64,000 bases of DNA from Pararheinheimera marina (GTDB lineage Bacteria > Pseudomonadota > Gammaproteobacteria > Enterobacterales > Alteromonadaceae). The notes beneath the pieces were generated by a model. It saw only the letters and a list, made by a program, of their open reading frames with translations. It was not told the origin of the DNA and did not search any database. The translations under genes and the position numbers were made by a program. The DNA lies in assembly GCF_042654345.1 (NCBI RefSeq), contig NZ_JBHSGB010000004.1:69305-133304 (forward strand). Direction: 5' to 3'. Positions 1-8,727 of the stretch are shown here, piece after piece (position 1 is the first letter of the stretch; every line of letters starts with the position of its first letter).

Positions 1-982
1 CCGATGCAAAAGCCGAGCTGATATCCAGCCCCAGGCCACGGGTTACAGCGCCCTGTTTGGTGCCAGACCAATGCGGGCTAATCATCAATTGGGCGCTGGC
101 AGGCGATAACACAGCTGTCATTTGACCTTGCAGTGCCTGCTGCAGCATTTGCAGCCAAAGCGCTAAATCCGCAGCAGAACCAAATAAACCGGCGTGCCCT
201 GCCACCCCATTCAGCCGCTGGGCAGTCGGGTCATGCACTATGCCTTGCAGTTGATCCACTCCGGCCGGTAAGCGCTGATAGGCTGGATGACTAGTGCGCA
301 ACGCAGTCGGCACCAGACGGCGTGCAATTTGGGCTGGCAGCGGGCAAAGCGGCTGACAGAGCGGCAGATAGCGGGTGTCGTGCATACCCAAAGGTTTCAA
401 CACCCAGTGCTGCATCAGCTCATGCAACGGCGTGGCCGCAGCCCGCTCAGCAATCAGCCCCAACAGCACAAAACCGATATCGGAATAGACAAACTGACCG
501 GACGGCTGAGTTAAACGCAGAGCCGCCAGTTGTGCGGCAAAACCCTCTGCGGCAGACCAGTCGGAGCTGAGATCGAAGCTCGGCGGCAAGCCGGAACTAT
601 GGGTTAACAGCTGGCGGATGGTCAGCGCTTTCACCGCCGCGTCGGTCAGTTCAGGCAAGTAGCCGCCAATAGGGTCACTCAGGCTAAGCTTGCCCTGCTC
701 CTGCAAGCGCAAAATTAAGCTGGCGGTGAGAGGTTTGGTTAATGAGGCCCAATCATAAATACTGTCTGGCTGCACGGCCGGGCTGTCGGCAGTGCTAAAA
801 CGACCAAAGGCTTTGTGGTACACCACCTTATCGCCTTGCCCTACCAGCAGCACCGCGCCCGGCGTCTGGCCAGCGGCAATGGCCTGTTGCATCAACTGGT
901 CAAGTGGCTGCAAGCGCCCGGCATCCAGACCCGGCTGAGCCCAAAGCGGCAAACTGAAAAACAACAGCAAGAAGTAACGCAT
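1..982 (-). CDS. Beta-lactamase family serine hydrolase (3' end outside window)
   Basis: Reading the minus strand from an ATG at 982 gives a short signal peptide (MRYFLLLFFSLPLWA) and then a class C beta-lactamase/esterase-type serine hydrolase domain. The catalytic tetrad motif SLTK (S-x-x-K) is about 80 residues in, followed by the typical LLTHSSGLP segment and a YSD motif where the family has Y-x-N. A HAGLFGSA segment follows, as in many family members. The protein runs off the window edge, so the C-terminal KTG-like motif cannot be seen. It is probably periplasmic. Family members act as esterases, D-amino peptidases or cell-wall recycling enzymes; nothing here shows real beta-lactam resistance. 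Confidence 0.85.
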   Translation of the reverse strand, partial: MRYFLLLFFSLPLWAQPGLDAGRLQPLDQLMQQAIAAGQTPGAVLLVGQGDKVVYHKAFGRFSTADSPAVQPDSIYDWASLTKPLTASLILRLQEQGKLSLSDPIGGYLPELTDAAVKALTIRQLLTHSSGLPPSFDLSSDWSAAEGFAAQLAALRLTQPSGQFVYSDIGFVLLGLIAERAAATPLHELMQHWVLKPLGMHDTRYLPLCQPLCPLPAQIARRLVPTALRTSHPAYQRLPAGVDQLQGIVHDPTAQRLNGVAGHAGLFGSAADLALWLQMLQQALQGQMTAVLSPASAQLMISPHWSGTKQGAVTRGLGLDISSAFAS

Positions 983-1050
983 GAAGTGGCCCTGTAGCGG
1001 CAGATAACCCACTTTAAGGTAAAGTGTGCTTAGTCACCAGCCCACCAGAC

Positions 1051-1851
1051 TCAGGCCAGACGCAGTGGATGCCCGGCAGGGACACCGAGTAAGTCCAACA
1101 TCTGCACATCAGGTGTTTTGTCACACGCTGGTGGCACCACCAAGGTGGTAATTTGGTTTAACAAGGCTTTATCTAAATCTTTTAGCACTATCGACTCAAT
1201 GCGGGGTTGCCAGATAGGCAAATCGGCCGCTTCGTACAACAGCACCTGATGATCGGCCGGGTAAATTTGCAGTAAGCGTTGTTGCAATGCCAGTGTACCC
1301 GTCTGGTTTTGCTCCAGCCGTTTTAAGCTAAAGTCACCCGCAATGGCAGCCTGCCACAAAATAAGATAGGCCGAGGTATCCACAGTGCGGCGGTAAAACA
1401 AAAACTGGCTGGCTTCAAACTGTGCACAGCCCTGCGCCATAGGGTCTATGCCCAGATCAGCATACAGGCAGGCATCCGCCGAAATACCGGCTTCCATTGT
1501 CGCCCGATAGCCCAAGGCGGTTAAGCGTCGGATCACCTCATGTGGTGGCCAGCTGGCTACACCGGGGTGACCATAGCAGGCCCAGACCACCTGTTTGCCT
1601 TGTTGCACAGCCGCCATCACCGCAGTAATCATGGCTTCGTAACTGTCGAGTCTTGACTGACCTGGCTGATAAAACGGCTGTAAATCGACCAGATTCGGAT
1701 TAATTTTCTGCAGAAAACCTGTCAGATAGTGGCTGTTGCTATGGAAAAACACCAGATCGGCTGCTGCCAATCTGGCCCGCGCCAGCTCAGTGAGCTGGCT
1801 GCCAAGCATAATACCCAGGCCAATGCAAAATAGCTGGCCCTCAGATCTCAT
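1051..1851 (-). CDS. Borosin-type peptide backbone alpha-N-methyltransferase (split)
   Basis: A 266-residue SAM-dependent enzyme of the tetrapyrrole methylase fold. I chose the ATG at 1851, which overlaps the end of the upstream GGDEF gene by 11 bp; the longer frame has no better start. Residues Y61, R67 and Y71 (YQPGQSRLDSY) reproduce the Tyr-x5-Arg-x3-Tyr spacing of the catalytic residues described for fungal OphMA and Shewanella SonM. YGHPGV (93-98) is the SAM-binding loop, and EAGISADACLYADLGIDP (about 120-137) with GCAQFEASQF (141-150) is the conserved central block. No core peptide is fused to the C-terminus, so this is the split architecture, matching the small precursor gene at 3571-3774. 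Predicted role: iterative N-methylation of backbone amides in that precursor. Function is inferred from motif and context. Confidence 0.85.
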   Translation of the reverse strand: MRSEGQLFCIGLGIMLGSQLTELARARLAAADLVFFHSNSHYLTGFLQKINPNLVDLQPFYQPGQSRLDSYEAMITAVMAAVQQGKQVVWACYGHPGVASWPPHEVIRRLTALGYRATMEAGISADACLYADLGIDPMAQGCAQFEASQFLFYRRTVDTSAYLILWQAAIAGDFSLKRLEQNQTGTLALQQRLLQIYPADHQVLLYEAADLPIWQPRIESIVLKDLDKALLNQITTLVVPPACDKTPDVQMLDLLGVPAGHPLRLA

Positions 1852-3571
1852 ACCCAGATTCCATCTCAAAAGCCTGACAATAATTACGGCCAGCGGCTTT
1901 GGCCATATATAAAGCCTCATCCGCTTGTTGCAGCAGTTGATCAAAGCTCTGGCCTGGTAATGCAGTGGCGACACCAAAACTGGCGGTCACCTGTACTGCT
2001 TTGCCTTTGAGTTTAAATTGACGTTCAGCGATACGGCAACGGCAGTTTTCAGCCAGTTTTAACGCGTGTTCAGCGTCACAGCCCGGCAAAAAAATCGCAA
2101 ACTCTTCACCGCCCATTCGGGCCAGTACATCCTGCTTACGCAGCGCCGACTGACAGAGTTTGGCAACCTGACGCAACACATAATCTCCGCTGGCATGACC
2201 GTACTGATCATTCAGCAGTTTAAAGTGGTCGATATCCAACATAATCAAACTTTGTTGCTCTGCCAGACGCCGGCTTTGTAACTGGGATGAAACCAGTTCT
2301 GTAAAATGCCGCCGGTTTAATAAATGGGTCAGATAATCTGTAGTGGCCAGTCGATGCAAATCCCGCCGCTTGCCATTCACCACATATAACGCCAGCAGTA
2401 ACAATGTGACCAACGCCATACCAGCAAAAATCATCACCAACTTGTCATTGGTTTGGACATCCCGTTCCAGTCGCAACAAGTCATTTTGGTTCTTCAACAA
2501 TGCCAGCGCATTTTCACTTTCCAGCAGATTTATTTGTGCCTGGTGATACGCAATATTTCTGGCTTTGTAGTCATCAAAATAAGCCTGTTGCACCTGGCTA
2601 TATTCCTGATACGCCATCAGCGACTGAGCTACCTTACCCTCATCATGGTAAATTTTTGCTAGCAATAACAATGCCTTATTCCCAACCTCCAGGTCTTTCA
2701 ACTGATGCGCCTGTTGTTGGACCATGAGCAAAATCTGCTCAGCATCCAAAGGTCGGTTTTGTTGAATGTAGACTTGAGCTAAAAAAAATCGTGCCTGCAG
2801 AATTGCCGGAGGAAACCCGATTTGTTCTAGCTCGCGCAACAAAGCAGTCATCTCAACAAGCAGCAAAGACTCCCCTGTCAGTAGTCGAGACTCCGCAAGG
2901 TAAAGAGCCAAGCTCGCAGTCATCAAGCGTTCGTTCGCTTTTTGGCACACAGCTCTGGCTTGTTCTGCCAACACTTGATCCTTGTAGTTTCCAAGCTTTA
3001 GCTGAACATGAATATTCAGCACTTGAGCAATACATTTTTGCCTGTCGTCCACAGCATAGCGCTGCAGATTATCCACAAACTGAGCCGCTCTCTGATAAGC
3101 CCCGGCGCTGACATGTAACTGAATTGCGACTGTATAAATGTTGGAAAGTAGCTCTTTATCCGTGATACGGTTGACTAACTGAAGGCTGCTAAACAAGTAG
3201 CTATACGCAGCGTCATAATCTTTCAGGGTTTCCTGAATATTTGCCAATAACAGATTTGCGCGAATTCGTTCTACCGGAAACGGGCTGGACGTCAGAGGAA
3301 GCATCAAATCGACAGCTTCGTTCAACTGACCTTTTATCGCTTTTAAATATGCTTTCAAATAAAGTAGGTGATGTTGCTGCTGTGCAGAAAGAGAAGCAAA
3401 TCGGGTGTCCAGCTCCCGAACCAACTGCTCAGCCAAAACTGGATTAGAGGTTCTTAATTGTTGAGCCGCGTGCAACTGCTGCTCCGGTGAGTCGTATTGT
3501 TCAGCAAAAACTGGCCCGCAGAGTATCAACAGGCCCGAGTAAAGCAGAGACCGAACAAATGCGAAATACAT
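1841..3571 (-). CDS. Membrane GGDEF diguanylate cyclase with TPR-like periplasmic domain
   Basis: A 576-residue protein with a signal peptide (about 1-23), a helical TPR-like sensor region (about 30-340), a coiled segment (about 340-375), one transmembrane helix (about 378-398) and a C-terminal GGDEF domain. The active site is GGEEF at 487-491 and an RxxD inhibitory site (RKQD) sits exactly five residues before it, so it should make c-di-GMP and be feedback inhibited. The start codon shares one base with the stop of the precursor gene (TAATG), and its 3' end overlaps the methyltransferase by 11 bp, so all three genes look translationally coupled. A second messenger enzyme embedded in a borosin operon is unusual. 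TPR-GGDEF proteins of this layout are otherwise common in Alteromonadales. Confidence 0.9.
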   Translation of the reverse strand: MYFAFVRSLLYSGLLILCGPVFAEQYDSPEQQLHAAQQLRTSNPVLAEQLVRELDTRFASLSAQQQHHLLYLKAYLKAIKGQLNEAVDLMLPLTSSPFPVERIRANLLLANIQETLKDYDAAYSYLFSSLQLVNRITDKELLSNIYTVAIQLHVSAGAYQRAAQFVDNLQRYAVDDRQKCIAQVLNIHVQLKLGNYKDQVLAEQARAVCQKANERLMTASLALYLAESRLLTGESLLLVEMTALLRELEQIGFPPAILQARFFLAQVYIQQNRPLDAEQILLMVQQQAHQLKDLEVGNKALLLLAKIYHDEGKVAQSLMAYQEYSQVQQAYFDDYKARNIAYHQAQINLLESENALALLKNQNDLLRLERDVQTNDKLVMIFAGMALVTLLLLALYVVNGKRRDLHRLATTDYLTHLLNRRHFTELVSSQLQSRRLAEQQSLIMLDIDHFKLLNDQYGHASGDYVLRQVAKLCQSALRKQDVLARMGGEEFAIFLPGCDAEHALKLAENCRCRIAERQFKLKGKAVQVTASFGVATALPGQSFDQLLQQADEALYMAKAAGRNYCQAFEMESGYEI

Positions 3572-3774
3572 TAAGGAATGTGATAGAACATAACAGCCTT
3601 GACCGATTTGCCAGTCAACTGCTCCACCTGAGCTTTATCGCCTGACAGCACAGCATCGATTTCATTCTGAGCCAAGCCGTAAGCTTGCATAGTGCCTGCA
3701 GCGTCTGCGAGATATTGTTGCTGAAGGTCGGTATTGGTAGCCAGTTCTTCAATAAATTGGGCGAGCTTTGACAT
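3571..3774 (-). CDS. Borosin precursor peptide, SonA-like
   Basis: A 67-residue protein beginning MSKLAQFIEELATN. Residues 1 to about 55 form a small helical domain (tail ...YGLAQNEIDAVLSGD at 32-46) like the LigA-related borosin-binding domain of SonA, the precursor of the Shewanella SonM/SonA split borosin pair. A short C-terminal tail, KAVMFYHIP (59-67), is the likely core methylated on backbone nitrogens. A Shine-Dalgarno GGAG lies about 6 bases before the ATG. Its TAA overlaps the ATG of the GGDEF gene by one base, and the partner methyltransferase is third in the operon. Small LigA-like proteins occur elsewhere, but the nearby methyltransferase makes the borosin assignment strong. Which residues are methylated cannot be read from sequence. 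Confidence 0.82.
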   Translation of the reverse strand: MSKLAQFIEELATNTDLQQQYLADAAGTMQAYGLAQNEIDAVLSGDKAQVEQLTGKSVKAVMFYHIP

Positions 3775-3879
3775 CTTTCACTCCATGTTAACTGCAAATT
3801 GCGACAACAACGCCGCTTTGCCCAGCTTACTGTTGAACACAGGAGAGTGACAACATGAAATTAATGATAATCCGATGAA

Positions 3880-6800
3880 TTAACTGTGAAATAACTCCAG
3901 CAAATCCTGCATGTCGCCCTGCCAGGCCTGTTGCTGGCCAAAGGCAAACATCTGGTCAGCCAGACCCTGCTTGTAGCTTTGTAACTGCTGCACTTTTTCT
4001 TCCACCGTATTGGCAGTGATCAGCTTATACACAAACACCTGCTTGTCCTGACCAATACGGTAAGCGCGGTCAGTCGCCTGCTGCTCCGCCGCCGGGTTCC
4101 ACCAGGGGTCATAGTGGATCACTGTGTCCGCTGCGGTCAGGTTCAGCCCGGTGCCACCGGCTTTTAAGCTGATTAAAAACACCGAATTGTCGCCAAGCTG
4201 GAAGGCGTCTATCTGCTCCTGGCGCTTTTTGGTCTGGCCGGTCAGTTTGCTGTAACTGATGCCCAGGTACACCAGCTCCTGCTCGATCAGGCCGAGCATA
4301 GAGGAGAACTGACTGAAGATCAGAATTTTTCGGCCTTCGTCGACCATCTCCGGCAAGGTGTCGCGCAACCATTCCAGTTTGGCGTTGTGCTGCACCGACT
4401 GTGCCTGTTCAATAGGCACCAGCCGCGCGTCGCAGCAGGCCTGGCGCAGTTTCAGCAAGGCGTCCAGGTATTCAATCTGGCTGGCGGCCACCCCTTTGCG
4501 GGCAAACAACTCCCGAACTTTGGTTTCCATCACCAACCGGATGCTTTCGTACAAATTGCGCTGGTCGCTTTCCAGCTCCAGCAGCTGCAGAATTTCAATT
4601 TTATCCGGCAGCTCTGTCGCCACTTGTTTTTTGGTACGGCGCAAAATAAAAGGCGCAATACGGGCACGCAGCGCGGCGGCGCGTTCAGCGTCGGCCGATT
4701 TTTCAATCGGTTTACGGTACACCTGCTGAAAATGCGCTTCAGTGCCAAGCAACCCCGGCAGCACAAAATCAAACAGGGCTTTCAGCTCGCCCAGATGATT
4801 TTCCAGCGGCGTGCCGGTCAGCGCCAGCCGGAAACCGGCTTTCAGTTGACGCACCAGTTGCGACGCCTGGCTGGCCGAGTTTTTAATATGCTGTGCTTCG
4901 TCCAGCACCACAGCGCTGAACTGCTGATGCAAATACAAGGCGGCGTCCCGCACCAACAGCGGGTAGCTGGTCACAATTAAATCGTAGTCGGCCAGCTGCT
5001 CAAAATACTGCTGCCGCTTCGGGCCATACAAGGTCAGTACCTTTAAATCCGGCGCGAAGCGGCGGGCTTCGTTATGCCAGTTGCCCAATAAACTGGTGGG
5101 GCAGACAATCAGGGCCGGTTGCTGCAACTGGCCTTCTGCTTTCTGGTGCAGTATAAACGCCAGGGTCTGCAGGGTTTTGCCCAGGCCCATATCGTCGGCC
5201 AGCACACCAGCCAGACCAAAACGCTGCAAAAACACCAGCCAGTTCAGGCCTTGCTGCTGATAGGGCCGCAAGGTTGCCAGCAGACCAGCCGGAGCCGCCA
5301 CAGCTTCAATACCCTGAAAATGCTGCAACTGGCTGACCAGCGTCTGCAAGCGGCCTGCGTTCAGATAATTAATTTGTTCGGCGCCGGGTTCTGGCAACAA
5401 GGCTGCTTTATAGGCTGGTAACTCCAGCTCCAGCGGTGGTTTTTTCAGGTTCAATAGTTCGACTATGGTGTCGATCACCGGCTGGATCAGGCTAAATGGC
5501 AACGCCACTTTGCCTTGCGGCAGGCTAAGCCAAAGGGTGTCCTGCGCCGCAGGTAAACCGTAACTGCGTAGCCACTGACTGATCAGTGGGAGCAGCGGTA
5601 ACTGCTGACCTTCGACATCCACCTGAATGGCCAGGCCAAAACCGCCGTTGGCTTTGTCGTTCAGCTCAATATAAGGCTTGGCGTCCAGCACCGCCTGGTT
5701 AAAAGCGTTGTCCTGTTCCACCAGCCAACCCTGTTGCTGTAACTCGGGCAAGGCATTGAGCAACGGCTGCCACAACAGCGGGTTATCCGGGCCGTCACCA
5801 CAATCAAACCAGGCAAAGGGCTGGTCTTTGTCCGCCACGGCGCGCAGCCCGTACTGAATGAGTTGGTTCAGCACCGCGGTTTCCAGCGTGCGGTCACGGC
5901 GGATAAACAGGGTTTTATCACCCTGCTGCAACTGCGTCTGTGCCTGCTGCAATGCCAGTGGCAGCCGGTAATCGCCGTATTGCATCAGCAGTTTGGCCAC
6001 CGCCTGCGGCTGCTTTTGTCGTTGGCTTTGCAGCTGTAACTGCAGCACAGGTTGCGCTTTTAATTCCAGCTTCTGAATGGCGCTGGCGTCCGGCACAGGT
6101 AACGGCATAGCCGGAAACAGCTGCTGCAGTTTTTTCAGGCTGTCTTCCAGCACGGCAGCTGGCACAGGCGGCAGCCGCATCAGCAGCTTGAGTTCACGGC
6201 CTGACAGCGGTGACTGCAAATGGCCCAGCTGGTTATTCAGCGCATCCAGATAACAAGGCGGTTCAGTAAACACCAGCTCCAGTTCACCGTCGGCTTGAGG
6301 CTGCTGCAACAACTGCCAGCCCACTTTGGTTTTTAGCCAGCGCAGCTGCAGATCTTTCGGCTCGCGCCACTGCAGCTCACGCCGCTCTTCATCCAGCACA
6401 GCCCGGCCTGTGGCCAGCACTTGCTGCAGTACCTGATAACCCCATTCGTCTTCCAGCACGGAATGACGTTTGGCGTCAAAAGCGAAAAACTGCTGCAGTA
6501 ACCGATAGTCGGCTTCCGGCATCCAGGCCGGACGCGCCTGCCCCAACAACTCGCCCGGGCTGATGATTTTGCCTTTGCTGTAATTGCCGTTGGCGGCTTG
6601 CTTCACCCGTTTGGGAGCCAGCTGCAGACCGACAGGTGCCGGTCGCAATTCGTACAACACCAGATCGTCGCTGTGTTCATCGGCCTGCTGTTGTTGCTGG
6701 GCGTCGTTAAACCACTGGTTCAGCAGCTTCAGCGGTTGCTGCTGGTTTTTTTGTGCTTGTTGTTCCAGTTGATGCCGCAGTTTCAGTAAGGCCGCCAACG

Positions 6801-7068
6801 CATGTTTGCAGCGCGGTCCTTCCGGACAGGTGCAGGAATCGGTCAGTTGCCACTGACCGGCGTCATCCTGGCTCAATACCAGCAGTTGCTTAAAGGGGCT
6901 AAAACCGTCGCCCCAGACCTGAGCACGGACCTGTGAAAAATCAGGCTCATAGTCCAGCTGCACCACTTTGCCCGCCAGGAAATAGGCGCGGGCCTTATGA
7001 AAAGTGGCGGGATGAAACCATAACTGCAGTTGCTCCGATGACACCGGAAACTCAAACTCAAGCGACAT
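3880..7068 (-). CDS. SNF2-family DEAD/DEAH helicase with SWIM zinc finger
   Basis: About 1062 residues from ATG 7068; a GTG at 7089 is the alternative start and neither has a clear ribosome site. Near residue 78-90 is a SWIM-type zinc finger (CTCPEGPRCKH). The C-terminal half is a Swi2/Snf2 ATPase: Walker A DDMGLGKT near 625, DEAQ box near 722, LTGTPLEN, and the second RecA lobe ending with SLKAGGTGLNLTAADTVIHY and QATDRAYRIGQ. The middle is Gln-rich and less conserved. Bacterial members resemble RapA/HepA and are thought to act in transcription recycling or DNA repair; no partner is encoded next to it. It is convergent with nothing and divergent from the OmpA gene. Confidence 0.92.
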   Translation of the reverse strand: MSLEFEFPVSSEQLQLWFHPATFHKARAYFLAGKVVQLDYEPDFSQVRAQVWGDGFSPFKQLLVLSQDDAGQWQLTDSCTCPEGPRCKHALAALLKLRHQLEQQAQKNQQQPLKLLNQWFNDAQQQQQADEHSDDLVLYELRPAPVGLQLAPKRVKQAANGNYSKGKIISPGELLGQARPAWMPEADYRLLQQFFAFDAKRHSVLEDEWGYQVLQQVLATGRAVLDEERRELQWREPKDLQLRWLKTKVGWQLLQQPQADGELELVFTEPPCYLDALNNQLGHLQSPLSGRELKLLMRLPPVPAAVLEDSLKKLQQLFPAMPLPVPDASAIQKLELKAQPVLQLQLQSQRQKQPQAVAKLLMQYGDYRLPLALQQAQTQLQQGDKTLFIRRDRTLETAVLNQLIQYGLRAVADKDQPFAWFDCGDGPDNPLLWQPLLNALPELQQQGWLVEQDNAFNQAVLDAKPYIELNDKANGGFGLAIQVDVEGQQLPLLPLISQWLRSYGLPAAQDTLWLSLPQGKVALPFSLIQPVIDTIVELLNLKKPPLELELPAYKAALLPEPGAEQINYLNAGRLQTLVSQLQHFQGIEAVAAPAGLLATLRPYQQQGLNWLVFLQRFGLAGVLADDMGLGKTLQTLAFILHQKAEGQLQQPALIVCPTSLLGNWHNEARRFAPDLKVLTLYGPKRQQYFEQLADYDLIVTSYPLLVRDAALYLHQQFSAVVLDEAQHIKNSASQASQLVRQLKAGFRLALTGTPLENHLGELKALFDFVLPGLLGTEAHFQQVYRKPIEKSADAERAAALRARIAPFILRRTKKQVATELPDKIEILQLLELESDQRNLYESIRLVMETKVRELFARKGVAASQIEYLDALLKLRQACCDARLVPIEQAQSVQHNAKLEWLRDTLPEMVDEGRKILIFSQFSSMLGLIEQELVYLGISYSKLTGQTKKRQEQIDAFQLGDNSVFLISLKAGGTGLNLTAADTVIHYDPWWNPAAEQQATDRAYRIGQDKQVFVYKLITANTVEEKVQQLQSYKQGLADQMFAFGQQQAWQGDMQDLLELFHS

Positions 7069-7207
7069 AACGACGAATTTTTCTGACACAAATGGGCGTT
7101 ATGCTACCTCAAATTCAGCAACGGCCAAAGCTGCAAAAATTGTTATTGACCAGATCCTATCAGCCTGTATGATTTTTAGGTTCGCAGTGTTACTAAAAGG
7201 ATTTGGT

Positions 7208-8713
7208 ATGTCGTCTCCGCATCGTATGAAACAATTCAAAACCACAGCATTAGTCGCAGCACTGACCATCACGCTTTCTTCCTGTCAAACCGCCAATAAT
7301 CTCGGCGAAAAACATGGCCGCACTTTTGTCGGTTGTGTCGGCGGCACTCTGATTGGCGGCCTGGCTGGCGCTTTGTTGGGCGGACGGGATGGCGCAGCGA
7401 AAGGAGCTGCCGCGGGTTTGGCTGTTGGCTGTGTGGCAGGACATCTCTGGGACAAACGGGAACAAGAGCTGAAAAAGCTGGCCCAGGAAGAGCAGATGAA
7501 AATCCAGCTTGAGCGTGTTTATCAAGCGCCGCAAACCGCTGACAGCACACCTGAACAAAAGACAAAAACTGCACAGGAACAACCGACAACTGTCGGGGTT
7601 GTAGCTCAAATTGAAGACAGCGCCATGTTTAACAGCAGCAGCGCTGAGCTGACCGCAGCAGGTCAGCGGCAGCTGGATAAACTGGCTCAAATTTTAAGCT
7701 CAGCACGCAAAGAGGAAGGCACAGAAAATACCCCTATTCTGGTCATAGGGCATACCGACAATACCGGCAGCGCTGACTATAACCAAAAGCTTTCTGAGCA
7801 GCGCGCCAAAACCGTCGTTGAAGTGTTAGCGGCCAAAGGCTTTGCCCGTGATCAGTTGTTTTTTCAGGGGGCTGGCGAAGGTCGCCCTATAGCCGACAAC
7901 ACCAATACCGCTGGGCGCGGCATGAACCGCCGGGTAGAGCTGGTTGAACTGAAAGACGAGCAGATGTTGCAACAACGCATCGCCGCCGAGCAGCAAAACC
8001 CTCGTTATATCCAGAAATCCGCCGCTCATCTTGCTCAGGTGCCTTATAGACCGGATGCTTCGACGACTGCCAAACCGAAAGCCAGCTCCAGCACAGCAAA
8101 AACCTCCCCTGTCGTAAGCAAGACAGCTACGGCGACTGGAATTGATTTTGGCGGCAGCCCTGCGCTGGCGGGACAATGGGCATTGGCATCACGCTTCTCT
8201 CCGGATTACAGCTCAGCAACTGGTTTGTTTAGTTCCGCAGTGGCCAGTGATGCGCCTATCCGCGCTTGCGCGGAAGATGAAATGCCTGTCATTGGTGAAG
8301 TAAAAAACCTGGCAGGCAAACCACTCACGGCCTATAGAACCAACGAGTTTTTACCTGGTATGAACGGCAAAGTCTGGGCATCTAAAGTCAATGGGCACGT
8401 GGTTTACATCAACCCGGTTGCTGTTCTGAATCACGACTACGCCATTGCTCAACAACCTCAGGTTGCCTTTACCAAAGACTACAGTGCCAGCCACAATAAA
8501 ATTACGGCGAAATACCAGGGCCAGGCCAGCTTGTATCGCGGTAAAGATAATCTGCTGATGCGGGTCTTTATTGCCGATCAGTCCGCACCCATTCAATGCC
8601 TGGACGTGTTGCTGCCTTATGGCGGCAACTCTGCGATGGCAGGACAGCTGTATTACCCCAAAAATAATCAAGTGTTTGTCACAGACTATAAACCGGCCAG
8701 AACCGGTGTCTGA
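7208..8713 (+). CDS. OmpA-family lipoprotein with glycine-zipper segment
   Basis: I use ATG 7208 because AAAAGG lies 7 bases upstream; the frame is open further 5'. The 501-residue product has a lipoprotein signal (VAALTITLSSC, lipidated Cys26), then a glycine-zipper membrane segment (GGTLIGGLAGALLGG), a charged linker, and an OmpA C-terminal peptidoglycan-binding domain (about 135-255) with VIGHTDNTGSADYN and NRRVELV. The last 230 residues are not recognised and contain a Ser/Thr/Ala-rich linker. It likely tethers the outer membrane to peptidoglycan. It is the first gene of a tight four-gene set (14 bp, then one-base overlaps) of unknown function. Confidence 0.85.
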   Translation: MSSPHRMKQFKTTALVAALTITLSSCQTANNLGEKHGRTFVGCVGGTLIGGLAGALLGGRDGAAKGAAAGLAVGCVAGHLWDKREQELKKLAQEEQMKIQLERVYQAPQTADSTPEQKTKTAQEQPTTVGVVAQIEDSAMFNSSSAELTAAGQRQLDKLAQILSSARKEEGTENTPILVIGHTDNTGSADYNQKLSEQRAKTVVEVLAAKGFARDQLFFQGAGEGRPIADNTNTAGRGMNRRVELVELKDEQMLQQRIAAEQQNPRYIQKSAAHLAQVPYRPDASTTAKPKASSSTAKTSPVVSKTATATGIDFGGSPALAGQWALASRFSPDYSSATGLFSSAVASDAPIRACAEDEMPVIGEVKNLAGKPLTAYRTNEFLPGMNGKVWASKVNGHVVYINPVAVLNHDYAIAQQPQVAFTKDYSASHNKITAKYQGQASLYRGKDNLLMRVFIADQSAPIQCLDVLLPYGGNSAMAGQLYYPKNNQVFVTDYKPARTGV

Positions 8714-8727
8714 TCAAGGAAGTAAAA

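Noticed and set aside
1..982. Calling the serine hydrolase an AmpC beta-lactamase
   Set aside because: The YSD in place of YxN and the missing C-terminal motif make a resistance role unsupported.
4387..4980. 197-codon plus-strand open frame opposite the SNF2 gene
   Set aside because: It is a shadow of the highly conserved helicase frame on the minus strand, with low-complexity Gln/His-rich sequence.
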